A stretch of DNA of 10,354 nucleotides. Origin: Christensenella sp. UBA7597 (GTDB lineage: Bacteria; Bacillota; Clostridia; Christensenellales; Borkfalkiaceae). Under the pieces are notes generated by a model. That model did no database searches. It had not been told where the DNA came from and saw only the letters and a list, made by a program, of their open reading frames with translations. The stretch is from NCBI GenBank assembly GCA_002474405.1, contig DLQW01000020.1, forward strand, positions 482 through 10,835, given 5' to 3'. The translations under genes and the position numbers were made by a program. Below, piece after piece: positions 1 to 6,517 of this stretch (positions within the stretch are counted from its first letter, which is position 1; each line of letters starts with the position of its first letter).

Positions 1-103
1 ATTTGCACTAACTTTACAGAATTTAGGCTACATCTCAACAATAAAAATAATAGTCAAACAAGTTGACTTTTATTTTGTATTGTCTTCGATTTGCACTAAC
101 TTT
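1..103. repeat. 15-base direct repeat upstream of ychF (copies at 1-15 and 89-103)
   Basis: The 15-mer ATTTGCACTAACTTT occurs exactly at 1-15 and again at 89-103. The second copy contains the -7-like element of the putative ychF promoter. The first copy carries the same TAAC-TTT core and could be a duplicated promoter element or a regulator site. The spacing is 88 bases start to start. Its function is inferred only. Confidence 0.6.
44..76. repeat. 14-base inverted repeat in the ychF leader
   Basis: Bases 44-57 (AAAATAATAGTCAA) and 63-76 (TTGACTTTTATTTT) are inverted repeats with one mismatch and a 5-base loop (ACAAG). The core AGTCAA/TTGACT is perfect. It lies between the two direct repeats and its right end overlaps the putative TTTG element at 74-77. 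It could be the weak AT-rich terminator of a gene to the left or an operator for ychF; the sequence does not decide between these. Confidence 0.5.
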
Positions 104-104
104 G
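74..104 (+). promoter_or_regulatory. Bacteroidota-pattern promoter for ychF
   Basis: TTTG at 74-77 is followed by exactly 19 bases and then TAACTTTG at 97-104. This fits the known Bacteroidota -33/-7 consensus TTTG-N19-TAnnTTTG. No convincing sigma-A pair of the kind used elsewhere in this window is visible here, although GATAAT at 111-116 could act as a -10 box without a good -35. The distance to the ychF ATG at 135 leaves a leader of about 25 bases without a Shine-Dalgarno site, which also fits Bacteroidota practice. Confidence 0.5.
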
Positions 105-134
105 CACACTGATAATAAAAACGTTTTTATAGAC

Positions 135-1256
135 ATGTCATTAAAATGTGGTATAGTAGGACTGCCTAACGTGGGCAAGTCCACTCTTTTCAACTGCCTG
201 TCCAGCGCTAAGGCACAGGCCGCCAATTTCCCTTTCTGCACCATCGAACCCAACGTAGGCGTGGTTGCCGTGCCCGACGAGCGGCTGGATAAGCTTGCCG
301 CCCTGTACCAGAGCAAAAAAGTAACCCCCGCCGTCATCGAATTCGTAGACATCGCGGGACTTGTGAAAGGCGCTTCGCACGGCGAAGGATTAGGCAACAA
401 ATTTCTTTCGCACATCCGCGAAGTAGACGCCATCGTGCACGTGGTGCGCTGCTTCGAGGACGCGAACATCACGCACGTCGAAAATTCCGTAGATCCCGTA
501 CGCGATATTCAGACGATCAATCTGGAACTCATTCTTTCCGATATGGAAACGGTGCAGACGCGTATGAACAAAGTGAAAAACAACGCGAAAGGCGGCGCCG
601 ACAAAAAAGCCGCGGAAGAATACGAATTTCTTGAAAAAATTTACGCGTTCCTTGAAAAGGAAAATCCCGCGCGTAATTTTACGGTAGACGAAAAAGACGA
701 AGAATTTTATAAAAATTTATTCCTGCTCACTTCGAAACCCGTAATTTACGCGGCGAACATCAAAGAAACGGACATGGGCAAAGACGAAGACTCTCTCCCC
801 TACGTCGTCCGCGTGAAAGAGTTTGCGAAAAACGAAGGCAGCGAAACGCTTGTCATCTGCGCGAAAACCGAAGAAGAGCTTTCGCAGATGGAAGCGGAGG
901 ACAAGGCGCTGTTTATGGAAGAATTCGGCTTGGGCGAAAGCGGACTGGACAGGCTGATTAAAAAATCGTATTCCCTGCTCGGCTTGATTTCCTATCTCAC
1001 CGCCGGCGAAAAGGAAACGCGCGCCTGGACGATTACCAAAGGCACGAAAGCGCCGCAGGCGGCGGGAAAAATCCATTCCGATTTCGAACGCGGATTTATC
1101 CGCGCCGACGTCGTGAACTGGGAAACGCTTGTATCTTTGGGCTCGCTGGTGGCGGCGAAAGAAAAAGGCAAGGTGCGCAGCGAAGGCAAAGAATACGTGA
1201 TGCAGGACGGCGACGTGGTAGAATTCTTCTTCAACGTTTCGAAGAGCACGAAATAA
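135..1256 (+). CDS. ychF: YchF/OLA1-family ribosome-binding P-loop ATPase
   Basis: The product is a cytoplasmic TRAFAC-class P-loop NTPase of the Obg-related YchF/OLA1 family. This family prefers ATP, binds ribosomes and is linked to stress responses; its precise role is not settled. The 373-residue product shows the P-loop GLPNVGKST (9-17), the switch/G3 motif [10 protein letters not shown] (72-81), an altered G4 (NIKE, 208-211) typical of ATP-using YchF, a central helical hairpin region, and the C-terminal TGS domain from about 283 to 368. The length matches the family (about 363-370). The frame is open back to 63, but the family N-terminus ([10 protein letters not shown]) and the promoter at 74-104 favour ATG 135. 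No Shine-Dalgarno site is seen. The first ~40 residues read like Bacteroidota YchF and the rest like clostridial YchF. It is monocistronic, with a terminator at 1281-1311. Confidence 0.96.
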   Translation: MSLKCGIVGLPNVGKSTLFNCLSSAKAQAANFPFCTIEPNVGVVAVPDERLDKLAALYQSKKVTPAVIEFVDIAGLVKGASHGEGLGNKFLSHIREVDAIVHVVRCFEDANITHVENSVDPVRDIQTINLELILSDMETVQTRMNKVKNNAKGGADKKAAEEYEFLEKIYAFLEKENPARNFTVDEKDEEFYKNLFLLTSKPVIYAANIKETDMGKDEDSLPYVVRVKEFAKNEGSETLVICAKTEEELSQMEAEDKALFMEEFGLGESGLDRLIKKSYSLLGLISYLTAGEKETRAWTITKGTKAPQAAGKIHSDFERGFIRADVVNWETLVSLGSLVAAKEKGKVRSEGKEYVMQDGDVVEFFFNVSKSTK

Positions 1257-1280
1257 TCGCGGTTTTGCAAATAAAATTAC

Positions 1281-1311
1281 CCGCTCTCCCGAAAAGGAGA
1301 ACGGTTTTTTT
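1281..1311 (+). terminator. Rho-independent terminator after ychF
   Basis: CCGCTCTCC (1281-1289) pairs with GGAGAACGG (1296-1304) with one mismatch around a CGAAAA loop, followed by seven T (1305-1311). It lies 25 bases after the ychF stop. There is no good T run for the opposite strand, so it serves mainly ychF. Confidence 0.85.
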
Positions 1312-1338
1312 ATACGCCGCAGTTATCCGCAGAAATTA

Positions 1339-2232
1339 TTATCGTTTTCTTCCGTAAAACGCCCCTGCTCTGCTTTCGATGCCGTCCCTGAGCGATTCCG
1401 TCTGCAACCGCATTTTTTCATTGGCTTCGCCCTGAAAATTTCTGTCCACGCACTCCCGCTGCCGCCGCTTCGCTTCTTCGTACATTTTCGCCGAAGAAAA
1501 AATAGATTGCAGCGAGTAATTTTCGTTGATGTAACTCATTTCGCCCACCGCGTAATAACTATATACGTCCTCTTTGCCGCTGACGATAAAATGATCGCAC
1601 AAAAGCACGTCGAACGTACTGCAAATCATCTGAATCACTTTCGTGGCGGCATTGTCCGCGTCCGACGGCAACGCCGAATCTTTAGGGTGATTGTGCACGA
1701 GAATCACTCCTTTCGGTTTTTGAATCACCAGACTTTCCCCGATCGCCGCCGTGGGTACGGAAACGTTCGTTTCGCTGAATCCGCCGTATTCTTCCCTGCA
1801 GACGATGTTCATTTTTTTATCGAGAAAGTACATATCGAACGTTTCGAACCGCAGCCCGGAATATTCGCGCCGCGCGTACTTCACAAACTCTTTCACGTCG
1901 TAATATTTCGGGTAGCAGGCGCCGCTTGAACGGAATTTTTTAAAAAACACGCCGATCACGCGAAGATATGCCGCCACGCTGGGACCTACCCCTTCCACCG
2001 TCTGCAACTGTTCCGTCGTTCTCGTAAAAATATTTTCGATACTGCCGAATTTCCGAAGCAGCGCGTGCGCCACGGGATTTGTATTTTTTCTCGGATACGC
2101 GTTGAACAGCAACCCTTCCAGCCATTCGTGTTCTTCCAGTCCGCCCGATTCGAATTTCGCTATCAGCCTGCCCCTGTGCCCCTCGTGCGTTGTATCCGGC
2201 TTTTTCTTTTCCGGAACGTCCGTTTCCATCAT
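1339..2232 (-). CDS. RadC/UPF0758-type JAB (MPN+) domain protein
   Basis: This is a RadC-like protein of 297 residues. The N-terminal part (about 15-70) has the family pattern HRGRL...FGSIENIF, followed by a helix-hairpin-helix (QLQTVEGVGPSVAAYL, 75-90). The C-terminal JAB/MPN fold has the zinc motif H180-x-H182 plus D193, inside HNHPKDSALPSDAD. The usual Ser-Gly after HNHP is Lys-Asp here. About 65 residues beyond the JAB fold (231-297) form a charged, probably helical tail absent from standard ~225-residue RadC. The cellular role of RadC is unresolved: the old DNA-repair assignment is doubtful, and a metallopeptidase-like role is inferred from the fold. A TTG farther upstream (2298) lies inside the -35 box, so the start must be ATG 2232 or the adjacent ATG 2229. 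GGAGG at 2247-2251 is 14 bases away, somewhat far. It is divergent from the phosphopantetheinyl transferase gene. Confidence 0.88.
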   Translation of the reverse strand: MMETDVPEKKKPDTTHEGHRGRLIAKFESGGLEEHEWLEGLLFNAYPRKNTNPVAHALLRKFGSIENIFTRTTEQLQTVEGVGPSVAAYLRVIGVFFKKFRSSGACYPKYYDVKEFVKYARREYSGLRFETFDMYFLDKKMNIVCREEYGGFSETNVSVPTAAIGESLVIQKPKGVILVHNHPKDSALPSDADNAATKVIQMICSTFDVLLCDHFIVSGKEDVYSYYAVGEMSYINENYSLQSIFSSAKMYEEAKRRQRECVDRNFQGEANEKMRLQTESLRDGIESRAGAFYGRKR

Positions 2233-2269
2233 CGGTCTTTCTTCTTCCTCCGTATCGGTTATATAAAGT

Positions 2270-2298
2270 ATTGTAACATATTTTCCTTGCAATGTCAA
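2270..2298 (-). promoter_or_regulatory. Sigma-A promoter for the radC-like gene
   Basis: On the minus strand TTGACA (2298-2293) is followed by 17 bases and TACAAT (2275-2270). The predicted start of transcription near 2263 leaves a leader of about 30 bases before ATG 2232, containing GGAGG. The -35 is a perfect consensus and the -10 has one mismatch. The site excludes translation from the TTG at 2298. Confidence 0.8.
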
Positions 2299-2370
2299 TG
2301 AAACAAAAGGCTTGCGCGCCGCTTTCTTCCGTTTTCTCCGTCTCTTTTTCTCTTATGCGGCGCGCCGCGC

Positions 2371-2399
2371 TTGACTTTTCGCCTTTCTTTTGCTATAAT
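2371..2399 (+). promoter_or_regulatory. Sigma-A promoter for the PPTase-mtnN-ung cluster
   Basis: TTGACT (2371-2376), a 17-base spacer and a perfect TATAAT (2394-2399). The ATG of the first gene starts only 7 bases after the end of the -10 box, so the transcript is predicted to begin at or beside the start codon (leaderless). No Shine-Dalgarno sequence precedes that ATG. Confidence 0.82.
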
Positions 2400-2405
2400 T
2401 TTTTT

Positions 2406-2951
2406 ATGACAGAACTCTTTTACGCGCCGCGCGGCGGCACTTCGCGCGATTTCGTTGCGCGCGTGCTTGGCGATTGTTACGGATTCGACAACGTAACCTT
2501 TTCGCGTTCCGCCTCCGGAAAGCCTTTGTGCGACGCCCCCGTTTGTTTTTCGCTTTCGCATACGCGGGAATATTTCTTTCTCGCCGTATCGGAAAAAGAA
2601 GTCGGCGCCGACGCGGAATCTCTTTCGCGGCGCGGCGATTTTTCCGCGATTATTTCGCGGCTGCCCGAAAGCGAACGCGCGCGCGCCCTCGCTTCGCCCG
2701 AAGAATTTTTAAAACTCTGGACGGAACGGGAAGCCGTTGCAAAATACCTTTCCGCGCCCGTGTTTTCCGTATTCGGAAAAATAACGCTTAAACGCGGCGA
2801 AGATACGACGCGGCACGTGTTTTTAAACGGTAAAGAACTGCCCGTACGGCTGTTTGCCGCGGAAATCGCGGGGCACGCCGTGGCTATCTGCGCGGAAAAA
2901 AACGAACGATTCGGAAAAATTCATTATCTTCAGGGAGATTTACATCAATGA
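2406..2951 (+). CDS. Sfp-type 4'-phosphopantetheinyl transferase
   Basis: This enzyme would move the 4'-phosphopantetheine arm from coenzyme A to a serine of an acyl- or peptidyl-carrier protein in the cytoplasm. The 181-residue product has the three Sfp-family signatures in order: SASGKPLC (36-43), SLSHTREYFFLAVSEKEVGADAE (50-72, magnesium-binding Asp and Glu near its end), and LWTEREAVAKYL (103-114, matching the WxxKExxxK helix, with Arg for the usual Lys). It is shorter than Sfp (about 220), mainly in the N-terminal half. The frame is open back to 2292, but the promoter at 2371-2399 and the family N-terminus fix the start at ATG 2406, making the message probably leaderless. Its stop overlaps the start of the next gene (ATGA), so the two are likely translationally coupled. 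The carrier protein it serves is not in the window. Confidence 0.87.
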   Translation: MTELFYAPRGGTSRDFVARVLGDCYGFDNVTFSRSASGKPLCDAPVCFSLSHTREYFFLAVSEKEVGADAESLSRRGDFSAIISRLPESERARALASPEEFLKLWTEREAVAKYLSAPVFSVFGKITLKRGEDTTRHVFLNGKELPVRLFAAEIAGHAVAICAEKNERFGKIHYLQGDLHQ

Positions 2952-3616
2952 TTACGGCAATTATCGCAATGGAAAGCGAAGCGGAAATTCTTCTGAAAAA
3001 CGCAACCGTTACGGCGGAAAAAACGCTTCTCGGCAAAAAAACGTACGAGGGCGAATTTCACGGCAAAAAATTCGCGCTCGTTATGTGCGGCGTGGGCAAA
3101 GTAAACGCAGCCATCGGCGCGGCGGCGGGCATTTCCGCCTATCGCCCGTCCTCGGTTTTAAATTTCGGCGTTGCGGGCGGTCTGAACGAATCCGCAAAGC
3201 TTTGCGAAGTATACGCCATCAACAAAGCCGTACAGTTCGATTTCGATTTAACGCAGCTGAACGGCGGAAAAATCGGCACGCTGGACGAATATACCGAAAA
3301 TTATCTTCCGCTTTCCCCTCTTCCGTCTCCTCTTTCCTCTGCGTTTCCCGTACGCGCGCTTGCCACGGCGGACAGATTCAACGATTCCGCGGCGGATTAC
3401 GCGCTGCTGACGAAAGAACTGAACGCCGATATACGGGATATGGAAGGTTGCGCAATCGTGCAGACGGCAAAAAACGCGGGCGTTCCCGTATATTCTTTCA
3501 AGGCGATTTCCGACGTCGCGGGCAGCGGCAGCACCACGCAGCAGTACCTGCAAAACCGCGCGGCGGCGCTTTTCAACCTTGAAAAGGCGCTTCCCGGAAT
3601 CTTTGCGGCGCTGTAA
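2948..3616 (+). CDS. mtnN: 5'-methylthioadenosine/S-adenosylhomocysteine nucleosidase
   Basis: The enzyme cleaves the glycosidic bond of MTA and SAH, releasing adenine and feeding methylthioribose and S-ribosylhomocysteine into methionine salvage and the activated methyl cycle. The 222-residue product aligns over its full length with MtnN/Pfs. It has the catalytic Glu11 in AMESEAE, the phosphorylase-family motif CGVGKVNAA (47-55), FGVAGGL (73-79), the ribose-binding Glu166 in DMEG, and the catalytic Asp189 in AISDVAG. GGGAG at 2933-2937 lies 10 bases before the ATG, which overlaps the stop of the phosphopantetheinyl transferase gene by 4 bases. A low-complexity stretch rich in Pro, Leu and Ser (119-131), coded by a pyrimidine-rich tract, replaces the usual loop. 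A futalosine hydrolase is less likely given the motif match. Confidence 0.92.
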   Translation: MITAIIAMESEAEILLKNATVTAEKTLLGKKTYEGEFHGKKFALVMCGVGKVNAAIGAAAGISAYRPSSVLNFGVAGGLNESAKLCEVYAINKAVQFDFDLTQLNGGKIGTLDEYTENYLPLSPLPSPLSSAFPVRALATADRFNDSAADYALLTKELNADIRDMEGCAIVQTAKNAGVPVYSFKAISDVAGSGSTTQQYLQNRAAALFNLEKALPGIFAAL

Positions 3617-3645
3617 TAAAAAACACTACCGAACAGGAAAAAATT

Positions 3646-4314
3646 ATGATTGATTTAGGCGACTGGAACGAAATTTTGTCTCCGCTGTTTCAGGCGGACG
3701 AATACAAAAAAATCAGAAAATTTTTAATCGAAGAATATTCGAATCATACCGTTTACCCGGATATGTACGATTTGTACAACTGCTTCCGTTTCACGCCGTT
3801 CAAAAACGTGAAAGCGGTGCTTTTGGGGCAGGACCCCTACCATAACGAAGGGCAGGCGCACGGGCTTTGCTTTTCGGTAAAGGACGGCGTTGAACCGCCG
3901 CCCTCGCTGGTAAACATTTTCAAAGAATTAAACAGCGACCTCGGCTACGAACCGCCGAAAAGCGGCAACCTCACCAAATGGGCGAACGAAGGCGTTCTGC
4001 TTTTAAACACTTCGCTCACCGTACGCGCGCATATGGCGAATTCTCATTCGAAATGCGGCTGGTCGTGGTTTACCGATAACGTGATACGCATCATTTCCGA
4101 AAAGAAAGAGCACGTGGTATTTATCCTCTGGGGCGGGAACGCGCGCAGCAAAAAGCCGCTGATCGACGCGAATAAGCACCTGATTTTAGAGTGCGCGCAC
4201 CCCTCGCCGCTTTCCGCGTACAACGGATTTTTCGGCTGCCGCCACTTTTCGAAAACCAACGCGTATTTAACCGCGCACGGCATCGCGCCGATCGACTGGA
4301 ATTTAAACGACTGA
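3646..4314 (+). CDS. ung: Uracil-DNA glycosylase, family 1 (UNG)
   Basis: The enzyme removes uracil from DNA, starting base-excision repair of deaminated cytosine and misincorporated dUMP. The 222-residue product is full length for the family. It carries the water-activating motif GQDPYHNEGQAHGLCF (61-76, catalytic Asp63), PPPSLVNIF (84-92), LLLNTSLTV (118-126, uracil-contacting Asn121), and the DNA-intercalating loop HPSPLSAYNGFFG (185-197, His185). AGGAAA at 3635-3640 gives good spacing to ATG 3646. It starts 29 bases after mtnN with no terminator between them, so it is the third gene of that transcription unit. A terminator follows at 4346-4369. Confidence 0.97.
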   Translation: MIDLGDWNEILSPLFQADEYKKIRKFLIEEYSNHTVYPDMYDLYNCFRFTPFKNVKAVLLGQDPYHNEGQAHGLCFSVKDGVEPPPSLVNIFKELNSDLGYEPPKSGNLTKWANEGVLLLNTSLTVRAHMANSHSKCGWSWFTDNVIRIISEKKEHVVFILWGGNARSKKPLIDANKHLILECAHPSPLSAYNGFFGCRHFSKTNAYLTAHGIAPIDWNLND

Positions 4315-4345
4315 TTTTTTGCGGATAAAACTTAATAATTTTTAC

Positions 4346-4369
4346 AAGCCCTCGCGCGAGGGCTTTTTT
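4346..4369 (+). terminator. Rho-independent terminator after ung
   Basis: AAGCCCTC (4346-4353) pairs perfectly with GAGGGCTT (4358-4365) around a GCGC loop, followed by T through 4369. It ends the PPTase-mtnN-ung unit. Confidence 0.92.
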
Positions 4370-4399
4370 CTTGCCGTTTTTTCCATAAAGCAAGGGATA

Positions 4400-4428
4400 T
4401 TTCCGCCTGCCGCGCGCGTAAATATAAT
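4400..4428 (+). promoter_or_regulatory. Probable promoter of the WxL-like surface protein gene
   Basis: A perfect TATAAT lies at 4423-4428. The hexamer 17 bases upstream (TTTCCG, 4400-4405) is a poor -35, so the promoter may need an activator or another sigma factor. The leader would be about 20 bases and contains GGGAG at 4444-4448, six bases before ATG 4455. Confidence 0.5.
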
Positions 4429-4454
4429 AGAATACTTTTGTTTGGGAGATTGCC

Positions 4455-6302
4455 ATGGCTCAAATCAACGTTACCACCTTTCCGGAATTCAAAGCCGCCG
4501 TAGAGGACGCCGATTCCACAGAAATTTTTCTGCTGAACGATATCGCCTTTTCCGGCGGAATTAAAATCCCCGTCGCAAAAAAAACGCTTGTCATCGACGG
4601 CAACGGGCATACGATTACCGACAATAATTCTTCTTCGTATACCGACGCTTTATACGTGCCCGCCGGCGCGGGAACGCTTTCCGTTACCGTAAAAAACGCC
4701 GTCTGGAGCGGCAGAAATTATTACGGCGTCGTGTGCGTCTACGACGACGCGGCGAACGCGAACGTAACCGTAATTCTTGAAAACATCTCCTATCGCGGTC
4801 CGCAGATGATATACAACCGCTACGGCACAACGAAAATCGTCGGCTGCAATGTCTCTATCGAAAAAAACGGCGCAAGCGCTTCCCCGCAGGAATTCGCCGA
4901 AGCCAACCGCCTGATTTTTTCCGGCGTTACGAAAATTTCTTCGCAAACCGCTTCAAACGCCGTCATCTGGTTCCCTTTCGCTTCCTCCGCTCTTACGGTA
5001 GAAGAAAACGCAAGCCTTACCGTCGACGCGCCGGATACTTACCTTATTTATTCCGATTCCGCCGCAAAACCGACGCTCTCCTTTCTGGCAAATTCGAAAA
5101 CGCAGATTTCAGTAAAAAGCGGACTTTTTTACGCTGCCGGCGCCTCCGCGCATATCGCCTCATCCTGCGTCGTAAATGCGGGCGCGTCTTTTTCCGCCAC
5201 GGCAACGGCAAATAACGGCGTGCCGCTTTTCAAATGCGCGGGCGAACTCACCGTCCACAAAAACGCTTCGTTTCACCTTATCATGCCCGCAAAAGGCACC
5301 TCTCCGCTGCTGTATTTTTCCGCCGCCGCAAAAGTATCTTTCACCGAACCGAAAAGCATATTGCTGTATTCAACCGGCGGAAAGGTATTTTCTTTTGCCG
5401 CCGGCAGCACTTCAACTCCGAACAAAATTCACGTAAACGCCAACAAAATCAATTTCTGGACGAGTGCAAAAACGCCATTCGCCTCCGCAGGCGGCTTCGA
5501 CGACGTTCCGTTTACGGCAATCGGAAAACAGGACGGCGAAAACGTAACCGTTGAAGAAACGCTTAGCTCTTCCGCGTACCTTGCCGCGGAAAGCAATCTT
5601 GTTGCGGGCGACGGCGGCTATCCGTTAAGCGCCGCAAATTTCGACCTTTTAAAAGCGGCGGTATTTTCGGCGGGAAAGCTGCCTCTTTACACCGATCGCA
5701 TCACCGATATTTCCGCAGCCGTTACGGGCACGACGGAAGCCGGCGCCGCCATCGAAGGTACGGCGGGAAACGCAACCCTGCAAGCCACAGCCGACGAAAA
5801 CGGCGATTTTTCCGCGCCGCTTTCCGAAAAAGCCGCCGTAGGAGAAACCGCCGTAATCAAAGCGAATAAAAATTTTTTAACCGTAAGCGAAACGCTTATC
5901 GTACAAGGCAGCGTAAGCATAACTTATCTGCCCGATATTCCCTTCAACGCCTTCGCCGCGCCCCGCCGCACCGCAAACGTGCTCCGCGAAAACCCGGACT
6001 GGCACCTCGAACTGACGGATACCCGCCCGAACGGCGGCGACTGGCGGCTGTACGTAACTCTGGAAACGCCGCTGCAATCGGACGGCAACGCCATCGAAAA
6101 CGCGGTAACGTTCGTTGAAAACGCTTCCGTTTCCGCGCTCTCTTCCGTTCCCCTTATCGTCAAAGAAGGCGTTTCCTCCGCAGCCGGCAAAATCATTCTT
6201 TCCTGGAAAGAAGCAGAAGGCATTTTGCTCTCTTTAAGCGAAACCGAAATCTATCGGAAAGGCAAATATTCGGCAACGCTGAAATGGAACGCGGAATTTT
6301 AA
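4455..6302 (+). CDS. Beta-helix / Ig-like / WxL-like domain surface-type protein without signal peptide
   Basis: The product has 615 residues and is not matched to a named protein. Residues 1-55 (FPEFKAAVEDAD, IFLLNDIAF, LVIDGNGHTI) are typical of the first turns of a right-handed parallel beta-helix, of the pectate-lyase-like adhesive type. Short beta-rich repeats ending in Asn or Gly run to about 380. A bacterial Ig-like module follows (about 412-484, with VTGTTEAGAAIEGTAG and ADENGDFSAPL). The C-terminus (about 485-615) resembles the WxL domain, which binds peptidoglycan in other Bacillota: WHL at 516-518, WRL at 530-532 and a final YSATLKWNAEF. No catalytic site is apparent, so a structural or adhesive role is inferred. 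The start is firm: GGGAG is 6 bases away and an in-frame TAG stands at 4428-4430, which rules out an upstream signal peptide. The N-terminus is not hydrophobic, which is odd for a surface protein. Confidence 0.8.
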   Translation: MAQINVTTFPEFKAAVEDADSTEIFLLNDIAFSGGIKIPVAKKTLVIDGNGHTITDNNSSSYTDALYVPAGAGTLSVTVKNAVWSGRNYYGVVCVYDDAANANVTVILENISYRGPQMIYNRYGTTKIVGCNVSIEKNGASASPQEFAEANRLIFSGVTKISSQTASNAVIWFPFASSALTVEENASLTVDAPDTYLIYSDSAAKPTLSFLANSKTQISVKSGLFYAAGASAHIASSCVVNAGASFSATATANNGVPLFKCAGELTVHKNASFHLIMPAKGTSPLLYFSAAAKVSFTEPKSILLYSTGGKVFSFAAGSTSTPNKIHVNANKINFWTSAKTPFASAGGFDDVPFTAIGKQDGENVTVEETLSSSAYLAAESNLVAGDGGYPLSAANFDLLKAAVFSAGKLPLYTDRITDISAAVTGTTEAGAAIEGTAGNATLQATADENGDFSAPLSEKAAVGETAVIKANKNFLTVSETLIVQGSVSITYLPDIPFNAFAAPRRTANVLRENPDWHLELTDTRPNGGDWRLYVTLETPLQSDGNAIENAVTFVENASVSALSSVPLIVKEGVSSAAGKIILSWKEAEGILLSLSETEIYRKGKYSATLKWNAEF

Positions 6303-6333
6303 ACCTTGCCCCGCGAAAAACGGAAAGCCGCGC

Positions 6334-6516
6334 CTATACCCGCGTGCGCGTCTGATACCCGATGACGTTGGAAACCACGTCGTCGTAACCGGGAGCTTTC
6401 AGCGTAACGAAGTCGGAAAAATTCCGCCGCTTTTCAAAATGCGTTTTGCAATCGCAGCAGCCGCCCGAAAAACAATCGCTCCGCCGATCAAAAGCGCCCG
6501 CCGCGTAGATTTTTAC
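6334..6516 (-). pseudogene. Broken 60-codon reading frame after the DUF11-like gene
   Basis: On the minus strand a 60-codon frame runs from 6516 to a TAG at 6336-6334 with the same base style as its neighbours. It reads VKIYAAGAFDRRSD..., then a cysteine cluster (CFSGGCCDC), and ends ...VIGYQTRTRV. It has no usable start: the in-frame TGA upstream is followed by no ATG, GTG or TTG before the conserved-looking part. A GTG at 6521-6519 overlaps the stop of the preceding gene as GTGA, the usual sign of coupled genes, but is one base out of frame with it. The loss of a single base between GTG and GTA would explain this. Alternatives are a +1 ribosomal frameshift at the TGA that appends these residues to the DUF11-like protein, or a sequencing error. 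I do not recognise the family. Confidence 0.5.
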
Positions 6517-6517
6517 T

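Noticed and set aside
63..134. A longer N-terminus for YchF starting at 63
   Set aside because: The extra 24 residues have no match in the family and overlap the promoter elements at 74-104.
2233..2298. Start of the radC-like gene at the TTG at 2298
   Set aside because: That TTG is part of the -35 hexamer of a near-perfect promoter, so it cannot be in the message made from it.
2854..3582. A 242-codon plus-strand frame overlapping mtnN
   Set aside because: It is Arg-rich in the wrong frame of a gene with full catalytic motifs; a shadow frame.
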